DNA of 64,000 nucleotides, from the NCBI RefSeq assembly GCF_022869865.1, contig NZ_CP094984.1:3162001-3226000 (forward strand). Reading direction: 5' to 3'. The notes under the pieces were generated by a model. That model searched no databases and was not told where the DNA came from. It was given only the letters and a program-made list of their open reading frames with translations. Made by a program: the position numbers and the translations under genes. This DNA is from Arthrobacter zhangbolii (GTDB lineage Bacteria > Actinomycetota > Actinomycetes > Actinomycetales > Micrococcaceae). Positions 52,006 through 60,149 of this stretch are shown here, piece after piece. Within the stretch, counting starts at the first letter, position 1. The number at the start of each line of letters is the position of its first letter.

Positions 52006-53010
52006 TCAGGAGGCGGGTTTTCCGGTGCTTTCCCGCAGTGTCATTTCCGGAGCCAGCGCGAGCCGGACAGAGGCTTCGTCTCCGTCCTCCAGCAGCAGGC
52101 GCACCGCCTGCCGGGCCATCGCTTCCAGCGGCTGCCGGACGGTGGTCAGCCGGGGCGTGCAAAGATCGGCGAATTCAATGTCGTCAAAGCCCGTGACCTG
52201 TAAATCCTTTGGCACGGCAATCCCTGACCGGTGGCAGGTCTGCAGCACGCCAATGGCAATAATGTCGGCTCCGCACACCAGCGCGTCGGGGAGAGTCCCC
52301 TGCTCGGCCATCGATGCCGTCGCGCTCCGGCCGAAGGAGGCACTGTACTCGCCCAGCATTATCCAGTTCTCGGAAAAGGACAGGTCGAAGTGCCGGCATA
52401 GCCTGCGAAAGGCCTGATGGCGTGCGGCCCCGGAGGAGTCTGTTTCCCGGGCGCCAATGAATCCCACCGACTTGACCCCCTGCTCCACCAGGTGTTCGAG
52501 GACCTGCCGGATGCCCCGCTCATCGTCCACGCCAACCCAGTCGGCGTCGAGGCCTTCAATCCGCTGGTCAACCTGCACCAGCGGCCGTGCACGTGCGGCA
52601 GCCTGCACGGCTTCCATGCTGCCTGTCGCGTCCACGGGGCTGACGATCAAACCGTCCACCTGCTGACCCAGCAGGGACTGCAGTGCTTCGCGTTCCCGCT
52701 CGACGTCCTGATGGGCGTTGCACAGCAGCAGCTGGAAGCCCCGGGCATGCAGCGCGTCTTCGACCTCCTGCACCAGATCCGTATTAAACGGGTTGGCGAT
52801 TTCCGGCAGGACCATCCCGATGGTGCGGGTTTTGGAACTGCGCAATGCGCTGGCGATGGTGTTGCGCGAATATCCGAGCTTTCGGACTGACACCTGCACG
52901 GCACGTCGCAGTGCCGGATCCACAGTCTCGGCTCCTGCCAGGACCCTGGACACCGTGGCGATGGAAACGCCTGCATCGTCAGCGACCGTCCGTATGGTCA
53001 CCCTTTCCAA
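52006..53010 (-). CDS. LacI family transcriptional regulator of the adjacent operon
   Basis: A 334-residue repressor: an N-terminal LacI HTH (VTIRTVADDAGVSIATVSRVLAG) with hinge helix SALRSS, then a periplasmic-binding-protein-like domain (KTRTIGMVLPEIANPFNTDLVQEVEDALHARGF ... GVDDERGIRQVLEHLVEQGVKSVGFIGA). I choose a TTG start six bases after AGGGGG; the open frame further upstream lies in the promoter region. It faces the BtpA-PfkB-ABC operon across 219 bp containing two LacI-type palindromes, so it is almost certainly the local regulator, responding to the imported sugar-like compound or its phosphate. Confidence 0.9.
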   Translation of the reverse strand: MERVTIRTVADDAGVSIATVSRVLAGAETVDPALRRAVQVSVRKLGYSRNTIASALRSSKTRTIGMVLPEIANPFNTDLVQEVEDALHARGFQLLLCNAHQDVEREREALQSLLGQQVDGLIVSPVDATGSMEAVQAAARARPLVQVDQRIEGLDADWVGVDDERGIRQVLEHLVEQGVKSVGFIGARETDSSGAARHQAFRRLCRHFDLSFSENWIMLGEYSASFGRSATASMAEQGTLPDALVCGADIIAIGVLQTCHRSGIAVPKDLQVTGFDDIEFADLCTPRLTTVRQPLEAMARQAVRLLLEDGDEASVRLALAPEMTLRESTGKPAS

Positions 53011-53027
53011 ATTCAGCCCCCTGCTGT

Positions 53028-53039
53028 GAAAACGTCTTC
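53028..53039. promoter_or_regulatory. LacI-type operator of the regulator gene
   Basis: GAAAACGTCTTC is a near-palindrome around ACGT, 17 bp upstream of the lacI start, of the same type as the site at 53194. Autoregulation is inferred. Confidence 0.6.
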
Positions 53040-53153
53040 TGATACTAGGCCCATTCCAGGTGAGATAACCAGCCGAGGAAAAATCCCTCATTTGACCATT
53101 GTTTCCGGGGCGTTACAACGAACTTACATGTGACGACGCGGAAAAGAAATGTA

Positions 53154-53209
53154 TTGACCGTTTCGGTTGCTCGGCCTAGCATCGTCCAAAACCGAGGAAA
53201 CGTTTTCTC
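53154..53209 (+). promoter_or_regulatory. Promoter and LacI-type operator of the BtpA-PfkB-ABC operon
   Basis: TTGACC (53154-53159) and TAGCAT (53177-53182) are separated by 17 bp, a clear housekeeping promoter. The palindrome GAGGAAACGTTTTCTC (53194-53209), centred on AAACGTTT, lies just after the expected start point, a position that blocks transcription when bound. Confidence 0.75.
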
Positions 53210-53229
53210 ACCTATTCCGAGAGGCTCCC

Positions 53230-54072
53230 ATGTCGACACCAGCACTGGGCGTGTTCCCACCCAAACCGTCCGCCATCGCCGAGCTCTTCGCCGCGGACAA
53301 GGTTCTCGTCGGCGCCATTCATCTGCCGCCGCTGCCCGGCAGCCCGCATTACCGCGGGCAGCCGGTCGAGGAGATCGCGGCTTACGGGCTGCAGGAGGCA
53401 CGCACTTATCTGGAGAACGGTTTCAGCACCGCGATTGTGGAAAACCACTGGGACATTCCGTTCCAGAAACCCGGCGAGCACGGTTACGAAACTGCGGCAG
53501 CCATGGCTGTCATCACGCGCCGCGTGGTGGAGGAATTCGGTCCGCGAATCGGGGTCAGCATCCTCTCCAACGCCGGTGAGTGCTCCGTCGCTGCCGCGCA
53601 TGCCGCCGGCGCAGGATGGATCCGGGTGAACCAGTGGGCCAACGCCTACGTCGCCAACGAGGGGTTCATCGAAGGCCAGGCCGCGGCCACCACGCGCTAC
53701 CGCTCACGGATCCAGGCGCAGGGCGTGCGGGTGTTCGCCGACGTCCACGTGAAGCACGGTGCCCATGCCATCGTGGCCGACCGCACACTCGCCGAGCAGA
53801 CCGAGGACGCGGAGTTCTTTGATGCTGACGTCCTGATTGCCACCGGTTCCCGGACCGGGGATGCAGCCAGCGTTGAGGAGGTGCGCGGTATCCGGGACTG
53901 CACTGTCCTGCCCGTCATCATCGGATCCGGCATCACTGCTGAGAACGCCGCTGAGCTGCTGGGTGAATGCAACGGAGCCATTGTGGCGTCATCGGTAAAG
54001 GACAACGGCCGCTGGTGGGGACGGGCCGAAGGCAGCAAAGTCCGCGCGGTGGCAAAAGCCGCCGGGATGTAG
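53230..54072 (+). CDS. BtpA/SgcQ family TIM-barrel protein
   Basis: A 280-residue protein of the BtpA family. The signature VGAIHLPPLPGSPHYRGQ begins at about residue 28; further hallmarks are GFSTAIVENHWDIPF, GVSILSNAGECSVAAAHAAGAGWIRVNQWANAYVANEGFIEGQA, and the phosphate-binding-like end IIGSGITAENAAELLGECNGAIVASSVKDNGRWW. Cyanobacterial BtpA was linked to photosystem I stability, which cannot apply here; E. coli SgcQ belongs to a sugar cluster. The fold and the C-terminal GSG/GAIVASS elements suggest a phosphorylated-sugar ligand. First gene of the LacI-controlled operon, 8 bp before the kinase gene. Confidence 0.88.
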   Translation: MSTPALGVFPPKPSAIAELFAADKVLVGAIHLPPLPGSPHYRGQPVEEIAAYGLQEARTYLENGFSTAIVENHWDIPFQKPGEHGYETAAAMAVITRRVVEEFGPRIGVSILSNAGECSVAAAHAAGAGWIRVNQWANAYVANEGFIEGQAAATTRYRSRIQAQGVRVFADVHVKHGAHAIVADRTLAEQTEDAEFFDADVLIATGSRTGDAASVEEVRGIRDCTVLPVIIGSGITAENAAELLGECNGAIVASSVKDNGRWWGRAEGSKVRAVAKAAGM

Positions 54073-54080
54073 CCGGAACC

Positions 54081-54980
54081 ATGATTGCCTTTTGTGGTTA
54101 CGCGAACCGGGACGTCATTGTGCAGATGGACGTGCTGCCGTCACCGGGCGAACGCCTCCAGGCCCGGTCTATCCGGCTGTACGACGGCGGCATGGCAGCG
54201 AATGCGGCCGTGGCCGCAGCCCGGTTCGGTGCCGACGCGGTATTCGCCGGAGCGGTGGGAGCGGATCCCGAATCCGCTGCGTTCCTCGCCGCCTTGGAAC
54301 GTGAAGGTGTCTCCACCGCCTGGTCCCGCACCGATGCCTTCCTGACCCACGCCGTCGTCCTGCTGGACCGGCATGGCGAGCGGGCCGTCGTCAGCGAGGA
54401 TGACGCCCTGACCGGTGATGACCTCGAGGCCGTCCTGGGCAGGCTCCACCCCGGTAGCGGGCACTGGCTGTACGTGGACGGTTACCGCTGGGAACAGCCG
54501 CTCCCGGCACGCACCGAGGCCCGCATCGTCGTGGACATCGACGGATGTCACACTGCAGCCCAGGTCCGCAATGCCGCCGCTGCCGCCGGGCACCTGCTGG
54601 GCAGCCGCCGCACCTTCGAGGACACCTGCGGACTCTCACTGGAAGAGCTGCAGGAAATGTCCCGCCGCGAAGAAACCACCATTGTGCTCACCCGCGGCGC
54701 CGGCGGCCTGGATTTGCTCGAGCCAGGCCGGCCGGTCCGCCATATCCCGGCCGTCCGGGTCGAGGCCGTCGACGACACCGGCGCAGGAGACTGCTTCGCG
54801 GGAGTCTATGTCGCTGAACTTGCCCTCGGACAAACCGCGGCTGCGGCTGCCACAACAGCAGCCGCCGCAGCAGCGCTGGCCTGTACCCGCCGCGGCGCCC
54901 GGGCATCACCGGGCCGAGCTGAACTTCGCGACTTTCTTGCCACCCTCCAGACCGTTCCTGCCACCCACGGCACCCACTGA
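54081..54980 (+). CDS. PfkB family carbohydrate/nucleoside kinase
   Basis: A 299-residue ribokinase-fold kinase. Substrate region MIAFCGYANRDVIVQMDVLPSPGERLQA, the glycine pair in YDGGMAANAAVAAARFG, and the ATP/anion-hole motif DDTGAGDCFAG (about residue 234-244, catalytic Asp in TGAGD) are present. Members phosphorylate ribose, fructose, nucleosides and similar. In this operon it most likely phosphorylates the compound imported by the ABC system. The start ATG is 8 bp after the BtpA-like stop; an open frame extending further upstream overlaps that gene and is rejected. Confidence 0.92.
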   Translation: MIAFCGYANRDVIVQMDVLPSPGERLQARSIRLYDGGMAANAAVAAARFGADAVFAGAVGADPESAAFLAALEREGVSTAWSRTDAFLTHAVVLLDRHGERAVVSEDDALTGDDLEAVLGRLHPGSGHWLYVDGYRWEQPLPARTEARIVVDIDGCHTAAQVRNAAAAAGHLLGSRRTFEDTCGLSLEELQEMSRREETTIVLTRGAGGLDLLEPGRPVRHIPAVRVEAVDDTGAGDCFAGVYVAELALGQTAAAAATTAAAAAALACTRRGARASPGRAELRDFLATLQTVPATHGTH

Positions 54981-54992
54981 AAAGGACCCACC

Positions 54993-56018
54993 ATGCGAAA
55001 GCGATTTACTGCCGCCCTGTCCATCGCCGCTCTGGCCCTGACCCTCTCGGCCTGCGACGGCTCGTCTGAGGCCGCTGACACCCCCGATTCCACCGGTGCC
55101 GCCGTTGCTGCCGAAATCCCCCAGCCGGAACGGATCCCCGAAACATGCGAGGCCCCCGACGGCGGCAACCTGAGGATCGGTCTGGTCACCCCGAATCTCC
55201 AGGCCCTGTTCTTCAACCAAATCAACACCGGCGCCCAGACCATCGCAGATGAGGCGGACGTGGACCTGCAGATCATCAGCGCCAACGATGACCCCATCCA
55301 GCAGGCCAACGCCGTGGAAAACCTGGTTGCCAAGAACGTGCAGGCAGTGATCGTGGCCGCCATCGATACCGAAGGCATCAAGCCCGCACTGAAGGCCGCC
55401 GCAGCGGCCGGGGTGAAGGTTGTTGCCGTTGACGGCATCGTCGAGGACCCGGCGGTCTCCACCCAGGTGGGCACGTCCAATGAGGAAAGCGGAGCCCAGA
55501 TGGGTGAGTTCCTGCTGGAAGCAGCTGACGGCGATGCCGGGCCCGTCGGCATCGTCGGCGCCCTGAACTCCACCATCCAGCTTGAACGCCAGAAGGGATT
55601 CGAAGACGCGATCAAGTCCGGCGGCATGGAGGTGGGCACCGTAGTAGACGGCAAGAACGTGCAGGAAACCGCCCAGAGCTCCGCGGAAAACCTCCTGACC
55701 GGAAACCCCAACCTCGAATACGTCTATGCCACCGGTGAGCCGGCACTGATCGGCCTCGTCTCCGGCGTCAAGAACCAGAACGCCCAGGATCGGGTCAGCA
55801 TTGTCGGCTGGGACCTGTCCGACGCCGCGGTTGACGGCCTGCAGGAGGGCTACGTCAAGGGCGTGGTCCAGCAGAACACCTTCCAGTTCGGCTATGACGC
55901 CATGACCGCCGCCGTGGACCTGAGCTGCGGCCGCGAGGTGGAAAGCACCATTCCCGTGCCCACCCAGATCGTCACCCCGTCGAACGTCGACGATTACCTC
56001 TACTACTTGAAGAAGTGA
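54993..56018 (+). CDS. ABC transporter substrate-binding lipoprotein (RbsB-like)
   Basis: A 341-residue lipoprotein. Signal peptide MRKRFTAALSIAALALTLSAC ends in lipobox LSAC. The mature protein is a type I sugar-binding fold: RIGLVTPNLQALFFNQINTGAQTIADEADVDLQIISANDDPIQQANAVENLVAKNVQAVIVAAID is the canonical N-lobe of pentose/hexose/autoinducer-2 binders, with GIVGALNSTIQLERQKGFEDAI and VSIVGWDLSDAAVDGLQEGYVKGVVQQNTFQFGY in the C-lobe. The Asp/Gln/Asn residues that would hold a sugar are present. Ligand unknown; probably a sugar, lactone or nucleoside. Confidence 0.92.
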   Translation: MRKRFTAALSIAALALTLSACDGSSEAADTPDSTGAAVAAEIPQPERIPETCEAPDGGNLRIGLVTPNLQALFFNQINTGAQTIADEADVDLQIISANDDPIQQANAVENLVAKNVQAVIVAAIDTEGIKPALKAAAAAGVKVVAVDGIVEDPAVSTQVGTSNEESGAQMGEFLLEAADGDAGPVGIVGALNSTIQLERQKGFEDAIKSGGMEVGTVVDGKNVQETAQSSAENLLTGNPNLEYVYATGEPALIGLVSGVKNQNAQDRVSIVGWDLSDAAVDGLQEGYVKGVVQQNTFQFGYDAMTAAVDLSCGREVESTIPVPTQIVTPSNVDDYLYYLKK

Positions 56019-56023
56019 TCCCG

Positions 56024-56779
56024 ATGACCTCTCCCGAACTCCTCGTTGAACTCCGAGGCATCAAGAAGTCCTTCGGTCCAGTGAAATCGCTGCAGGGCGT
56101 GGACCTCAAACTGCACCGGGGCGAAGTCCTTGGCCTGGTGGGGGACAACGGCGCCGGCAAATCCACGCTGATGAAGGTGCTCGCCGGCGCCGAACAGCAC
56201 GATGAAGGCGAAATCCTGATCCGCGGAAAGTCCGTGAAATTCAACAGCCCCGGTGACGCGCAGAAGGAAAACATCGGCATCGTCTACCAGGACCTGGCCC
56301 TCTGCAACACCCTCGATGTGGCGAGCAACCTGTTCCTTGGCCGTGAGCCGGTCAAGGGCAGGTTCCTGGACCGGCGGACCATGCACGAACAGGCTGCCAA
56401 GGTTTTGGATGACCTGCATGTCCGGGTCAAGTCCACCCACCAGGAAATCGGTACCCTTTCCGGCGGCCAGCGCCAGACTGTCGCCATCGCCCGGGCGGTT
56501 TCCTTCAAGCCCGACGTGCTGATTCTGGACGAGCCGACGGCGGCCCTCGCCGTGGCCGAGGTGGAGTCGGTCCTCCGCCTCATCCGCCAGGTTGCTGCGG
56601 AGGGGGTGGGCGTCATCCTGATTACCCACCGGCTGCAGGACATCTTCCGGGTCTGCGACCGGGTCACCGCCATGTACGAGGGCCAGAGCGTGGATGACCG
56701 GCCCATCAGCTCCCTGAACATTGAATCCCTCGTCGCCATGATCACCCGGTCGGACGAAGAGTACCCGGAGGCATCCTGA
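56024..56779 (+). CDS. ABC transporter ATP-binding protein (single-domain RbsA/FrcA-like)
   Basis: A 251-residue ATPase. Walker A GDNGAGKST (about 41-49), signature LSGGQRQ (about 145) and Walker B VLILDEP, with the D-loop and a His switch in ITHRLQD. It has one nucleotide domain only, unlike the duplicated RbsA (about 500 residues), and so resembles FrcA, which works as a homodimer with a single-permease system. I start at the ATG eight bases after GAAG; a GTG that overlaps the previous stop is an alternative. Its stop overlaps the permease start (TGATG). Confidence 0.92.
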   Translation: MTSPELLVELRGIKKSFGPVKSLQGVDLKLHRGEVLGLVGDNGAGKSTLMKVLAGAEQHDEGEILIRGKSVKFNSPGDAQKENIGIVYQDLALCNTLDVASNLFLGREPVKGRFLDRRTMHEQAAKVLDDLHVRVKSTHQEIGTLSGGQRQTVAIARAVSFKPDVLILDEPTAALAVAEVESVLRLIRQVAAEGVGVILITHRLQDIFRVCDRVTAMYEGQSVDDRPISSLNIESLVAMITRSDEEYPEAS

Positions 56780-57792
56780 TGACTACCCCCACACCGACCG
56801 CACGCGCCGTCCGGACCAGTTCCCCTTCGTGGCTGGAACGCTCGAATAAACCCACGCTGCTGATGGGTGCGGTCACCGTGCTCATCGCGGTGATTTTCTC
56901 CATCGCCAGCCCGGCGTTCCTGTCGCTGGGCAACCTGGCCAACCTGGCCACCCAGATTGCTCCGGTCCTGGTGATCGGCGTGGCCATGACGTTCGTCATC
57001 ACGGCCGGACAGATCGATCTCTCCGTCGGCGCCATTGCCGCGTTCATTGCAGCCACCAGTGCCGAACTGATCGCCACGGGCATGGAATCATCGGTGGTCA
57101 TCCTGCTGGCCTGCCTCATGGGGCTCGCCTGGGGGCTGGTCAACGGCTACCTGGTCAGTTACCAGGGCATCCCGGCCTTCATCGTCACCCTAGCGACCAT
57201 GTCCGTGATCCGTGGCCTGGCGCTGCTCTCTACCGAAGGGTTCTCCATTCCCATCGGCGAGCAGACCGTGATGCGGCAGATCGGCTCCGGTTCCTTCCTC
57301 GGGATTTCCTGGCTGGCCTGGATCGGCATTGTTGTTTTCATCGCCGGACTGATCCTTATGCACAAGATGCGTTTCGGCCAGTACGTCACCGGCATCGGTT
57401 CCAACGAGGAATCGATCCGCCGGGCCGGCGTCAATACCCGCCGCATCAAGATGCTGGTCATGGCCCTCTCCGGCCTGGCCGCCGGCATCGCCGGCGTGAT
57501 GATCGCAGCCCGCCTGGGGTCAGGTTCGGCGAACTCCGCCGTCGGGCTCGAACTGACGGTGATCGCCGCCGTCGTCATCGGCGGTACCGACCTGTTCGGC
57601 GGACGCGGCACGGTTGTGGGAACCCTGATCGGGGCAATCCTCACCGGGTTGATCGCCAACGGCCTGACCCTGGTGGGCATGAGTCCGTTCCTCACCCCTA
57701 TTGTTACCGGCCTCGTCCTCCTCGCCGCGATCTGGATCAATATGCGCGGCAAGAAACTCTCCGATCTCGTCAGCAGGTTGAGCGGAAAATGA
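56779..57792 (+). CDS. ABC transporter permease (RbsC/FrcC-like)
   Basis: A 337-residue permease of the BPD_transp_2 family with about ten TMs. Conserved blocks: NLATQIAPVLVIGVAMTFVITAGQIDLSVGAIAAF, GIPAFIVTLATMSVIRGLALLST, the EAA-like cytoplasmic loop TGIGSNEESIRRAGVNTRRIKMLVMALSGLAAGIAG, and VIGGTDLFGGRGTVVGTLIGAILTGLI. It imports the ligand of the upstream binding protein; a homodimer is expected as only one permease gene is present. ATG overlaps the ATPase stop, and its own stop overlaps the next ATG (ATGA). Confidence 0.93.
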   Translation: MTTPTPTARAVRTSSPSWLERSNKPTLLMGAVTVLIAVIFSIASPAFLSLGNLANLATQIAPVLVIGVAMTFVITAGQIDLSVGAIAAFIAATSAELIATGMESSVVILLACLMGLAWGLVNGYLVSYQGIPAFIVTLATMSVIRGLALLSTEGFSIPIGEQTVMRQIGSGSFLGISWLAWIGIVVFIAGLILMHKMRFGQYVTGIGSNEESIRRAGVNTRRIKMLVMALSGLAAGIAGVMIAARLGSGSANSAVGLELTVIAAVVIGGTDLFGGRGTVVGTLIGAILTGLIANGLTLVGMSPFLTPIVTGLVLLAAIWINMRGKKLSDLVSRLSGK

Positions 57793-58817
57793 CCACTGTC
57801 CAGACGGTTGGCGGCCCGGTTGAGCACACCGAACTGGGGCTTGTCCTGCCGCACGAGCACCTGGCAAACGATCTGGCGCGTGCCTTCACTCCCGCCGAGG
57901 ACCCGCAGATCCGGACCCTGCTGGCCGGCCCGGTGACCGCAGAACTGGCACCTGTCCTGCGCGAACATCCGTATAACAGCAAAGACAACTGCGGCCTGCA
58001 TGACCCCGCAGCAGTGGTTGAGGATCTGAGCGCTTTTCGGGCAGCGGGCGGGACTACGGTCATTGACCTCACTCCGCCCGGCCTGGGCCGGGACCCCGAA
58101 GCCCTGCTGAGGTATTCCGAGGCCTCCGGGGTCCGGGTAGTGATGGGTTCGGGATGGTACCTGCAGAAATTCCAGGCTGGTGAGGAACTGGCGGCCTCCG
58201 AGGAGGAGCTCACCGCACAGATTCTCGCCGACTTCGAGCGGCCGGGCGTGCGTCCCGGTGTGATCGGGGAAATCGGCGTCTCGCCGTCGTTCACCGCCGC
58301 GGAGGAAAAATCGCTGCGTGCCGCCGCCCGTGCCCAGCTGCAGTTAGGGGTGCCGCTGTTTGTCCATCTCCCCGGCTGGTTGCGGGTTGGCCACCGGGTG
58401 CTGGACATCGTGCTGGATGAATGCGGGGTGCGGCCCGAGGCAGTGGTGCTGTGCCACATGGACCCCTCATCGGAGGACCCCGGCTACCAGCTGGAGCTGG
58501 CCAAACGCGGCACCTACCTCTGTTTCGACATGCTCGGCATGCCGTACAGCTACCCGGGCGAAGGCATCTCGCCAACCCCGGACCAGGCTGCGGAGGCGGT
58601 GGCCCGGCTGATCGAGGCAGGTTACCGGGACCGGATCCTGCTCAGCCACGACGTATTCCTCAAGGGGATGCTCAGCCGCTACGGCGGCAACGGCTTCGGC
58701 TTTGTTCCCTCCGTTTTCCCCCGCTTCCTGGCGGAGCGCGGGGTATCCGGGGAAACCGCCAGGGAACTGATGACAAGGAATCCGGCGCAGCTGTTTGTCG
58801 ATTCACACCACGCATAA
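57789..58817 (+). CDS. Phosphotriesterase-like amidohydrolase superfamily protein
   Basis: A 342-residue TIM-barrel hydrolase. The metal pair is visible as LPHEHLAND, further His in LFVHLPGW and VVLCHMDPSSED, and the Asp in LLSHDVFLKGML; GVIGEIGVSP occupies the usual Lys/Glu strand, with Glu as in the phosphosugar-lactonase branch where Lys carboxylation is absent or shifted. Characterised relatives hydrolyse phosphorylated sugar lactones, not organophosphates. In the operon it would act after import and phosphorylation. Start overlaps the permease stop (ATGA). Confidence 0.88.
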   Translation: MTTVQTVGGPVEHTELGLVLPHEHLANDLARAFTPAEDPQIRTLLAGPVTAELAPVLREHPYNSKDNCGLHDPAAVVEDLSAFRAAGGTTVIDLTPPGLGRDPEALLRYSEASGVRVVMGSGWYLQKFQAGEELAASEEELTAQILADFERPGVRPGVIGEIGVSPSFTAAEEKSLRAAARAQLQLGVPLFVHLPGWLRVGHRVLDIVLDECGVRPEAVVLCHMDPSSEDPGYQLELAKRGTYLCFDMLGMPYSYPGEGISPTPDQAAEAVARLIEAGYRDRILLSHDVFLKGMLSRYGGNGFGFVPSVFPRFLAERGVSGETARELMTRNPAQLFVDSHHA

Positions 58818-58862
58818 ACCACTCCACCAGTTACAAGACCACTAGTTATCCAAGAAGGAATC

Positions 58863-59615
58863 ATGGCCAAAGTACTAATTGCCGGCGAAAGCTGGATGAC
58901 CACCTCCACACACGTCAAGGGCGTCGACGAGTTCTCCGTGCACTCCTACGTGGAAGGTGTGGGTCCGCTCAAGAACGCCCTGGAAGCCGCCGGGCACGAG
59001 GTCACCCACATGCCGGCCCATCTGGTGCCGACAGAGTTTCCCGGCAGCGCCGAGGCGCTGGGCCGCTACGACGTCGTTGTGCTCTCGGACATCGGCGCCA
59101 ACTCCATCCAGCTCGCCCCCGGTGTTTTTGAACGCTTTACGCCGGGCGAGGACCGGCTGCAGGCACTCGCCGACTGGACCCGCGCCGGGGGCGGGCTGGT
59201 GATGATCGGCGGTTACCTGTCCTTCTCCGGTTTCCAGGCACGTGCCGCGTTCCGCAATACCGCCATCGCCGAGGTGCTGCCGGTTGGCATGCTGGCCGAG
59301 GACGACCGGTGGGAGCTGCCCTCCGGCCTGACCGCCAAGGTGGAGATGCCCGGGCATGCGGTGTTGGGCAGCGCCGGCGAAGAGTGGCCGGCACTGCTGG
59401 GCTACAACCGCACCACGCTGCGTCCCGGTGCCGAGCTGGTGGCATCCATTAACGGTGATCCGCTGATCGCGCTGTCCGAGCATGGTTCCGGACGCAGCGC
59501 CGTCTTCACATCGGACTGCTCCCCGCACTGGGCTCCGGCGGCCTTCTGCGAGGAATGGCCGGGATACCAGCAGATCTTTGACGGCATCATCCGCTGGGTC
59601 TCCGGCGAACAATAA
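58863..59615 (+). CDS. Glutamine amidotransferase-like (DUF1355/GATase1-like) protein
   Basis: A 250-residue protein with a class I glutamine-amidotransferase-like fold. VLIAGESWMTTSTHVKGVDEF and YDVVVLSDIGANS, then GGGLVMIGGYLSFSGFQARAAFRNTAIAEVLPV belong to the PF07090-type family; the nucleophile Cys of true GATases is replaced in GGYLSFSG, so no glutaminase activity is expected. GSGRSAVFTSDCSPHWAPAAFCEEWPGY is also conserved in the family. Last gene of the LacI-controlled operon, 45 bp after the phosphotriesterase-like gene with AAGAAGG before its ATG. Function unknown. Confidence 0.82.
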   Translation: MAKVLIAGESWMTTSTHVKGVDEFSVHSYVEGVGPLKNALEAAGHEVTHMPAHLVPTEFPGSAEALGRYDVVVLSDIGANSIQLAPGVFERFTPGEDRLQALADWTRAGGGLVMIGGYLSFSGFQARAAFRNTAIAEVLPVGMLAEDDRWELPSGLTAKVEMPGHAVLGSAGEEWPALLGYNRTTLRPGAELVASINGDPLIALSEHGSGRSAVFTSDCSPHWAPAAFCEEWPGYQQIFDGIIRWVSGEQ

Positions 59616-59642
59616 GACGGGTGCCCCCGGCGCCTGTTTCAC

Positions 59643-59686
59643 GGGGCGGCCAAGCAATCCGTTATGTACGGTTGCTTGGCCGCCCC
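59643..59686. terminator. Bidirectional intrinsic terminator, 15-bp perfect stem
   Basis: GGGGCGGCCAAGCAA (59643-59657) pairs with TTGCTTGGCCGCCCC (59672-59686). It separates the LacI-controlled operon from the convergent MarR gene. Confidence 0.88.
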
Positions 59687-59688
59687 GC

Positions 59689-60114
59689 TCAGTCCAACGC
59701 CGTGGAGACGTGCCGCAGCCAGCGGGCCACCGTTTCCAGTTCCTCAGGGGTGAAGCCGTCATTGATGCGCGTGTTCAGTTCGTTGATGGCCCCGTGGACG
59801 ACGCCGAGCGCCTCCGTTCCGGCCGGCGTCAGGGCCAGGCGGATGGTCCGGGCATCGGCCGGATCGGGTGCACGGGTGATGAGCCCGGCGGACTCCATCC
59901 GGGCCAGCAGCCCGCTCATCCCGGCCGGGGACGCCTGCACCGCGTCGGCCACTTCACCCGTGCTCGCGCCGGGATGGGAGGCGACGTACAGGAGCACCCC
60001 GCCCGCGGAGGCACTGATGCCATGCTCCCTGCCCCGGCCGGCAATCCAGCGCCGCAGCCGGCGTTCGGCGGTCAGCGTAAGGAAAAACAGGCGCGGCGGT
60101 TTCGCCGTACGCAC
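59689..60114 (-). CDS. MarR family transcriptional regulator
   Basis: A 141-residue winged-helix regulator. SAGGVLLYVASHPGASTGEVADAVQASPAGMSGLLARMESAGLITRAPDPADARTIRLALTPAG spans the HTH and wing. The GTG start (MRTAKPPRLFFLTLTAERRL) has GGGGAG four bases upstream; the longer open frame overlaps the hydrolase gene and is not supported. It follows the hydrolase gene by 35 bp in the same operon and probably binds the TTTCGCATGCGAAA palindrome at the hydrolase start, controlling both genes. Confidence 0.88.
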   Translation of the reverse strand: MRTAKPPRLFFLTLTAERRLRRWIAGRGREHGISASAGGVLLYVASHPGASTGEVADAVQASPAGMSGLLARMESAGLITRAPDPADARTIRLALTPAGTEALGVVHGAINELNTRINDGFTPEELETVARWLRHVSTALD

Positions 60115-60149
60115 TGACTCCCCCGGCTCGGCATTCCGGCGGGGCGCGC

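Noticed and set aside
53230-54072. Photosystem-related role for the BtpA homologue
   Set aside because: The organism is a non-photosynthetic actinobacterium by all context, and the gene sits in a sugar-type operon.
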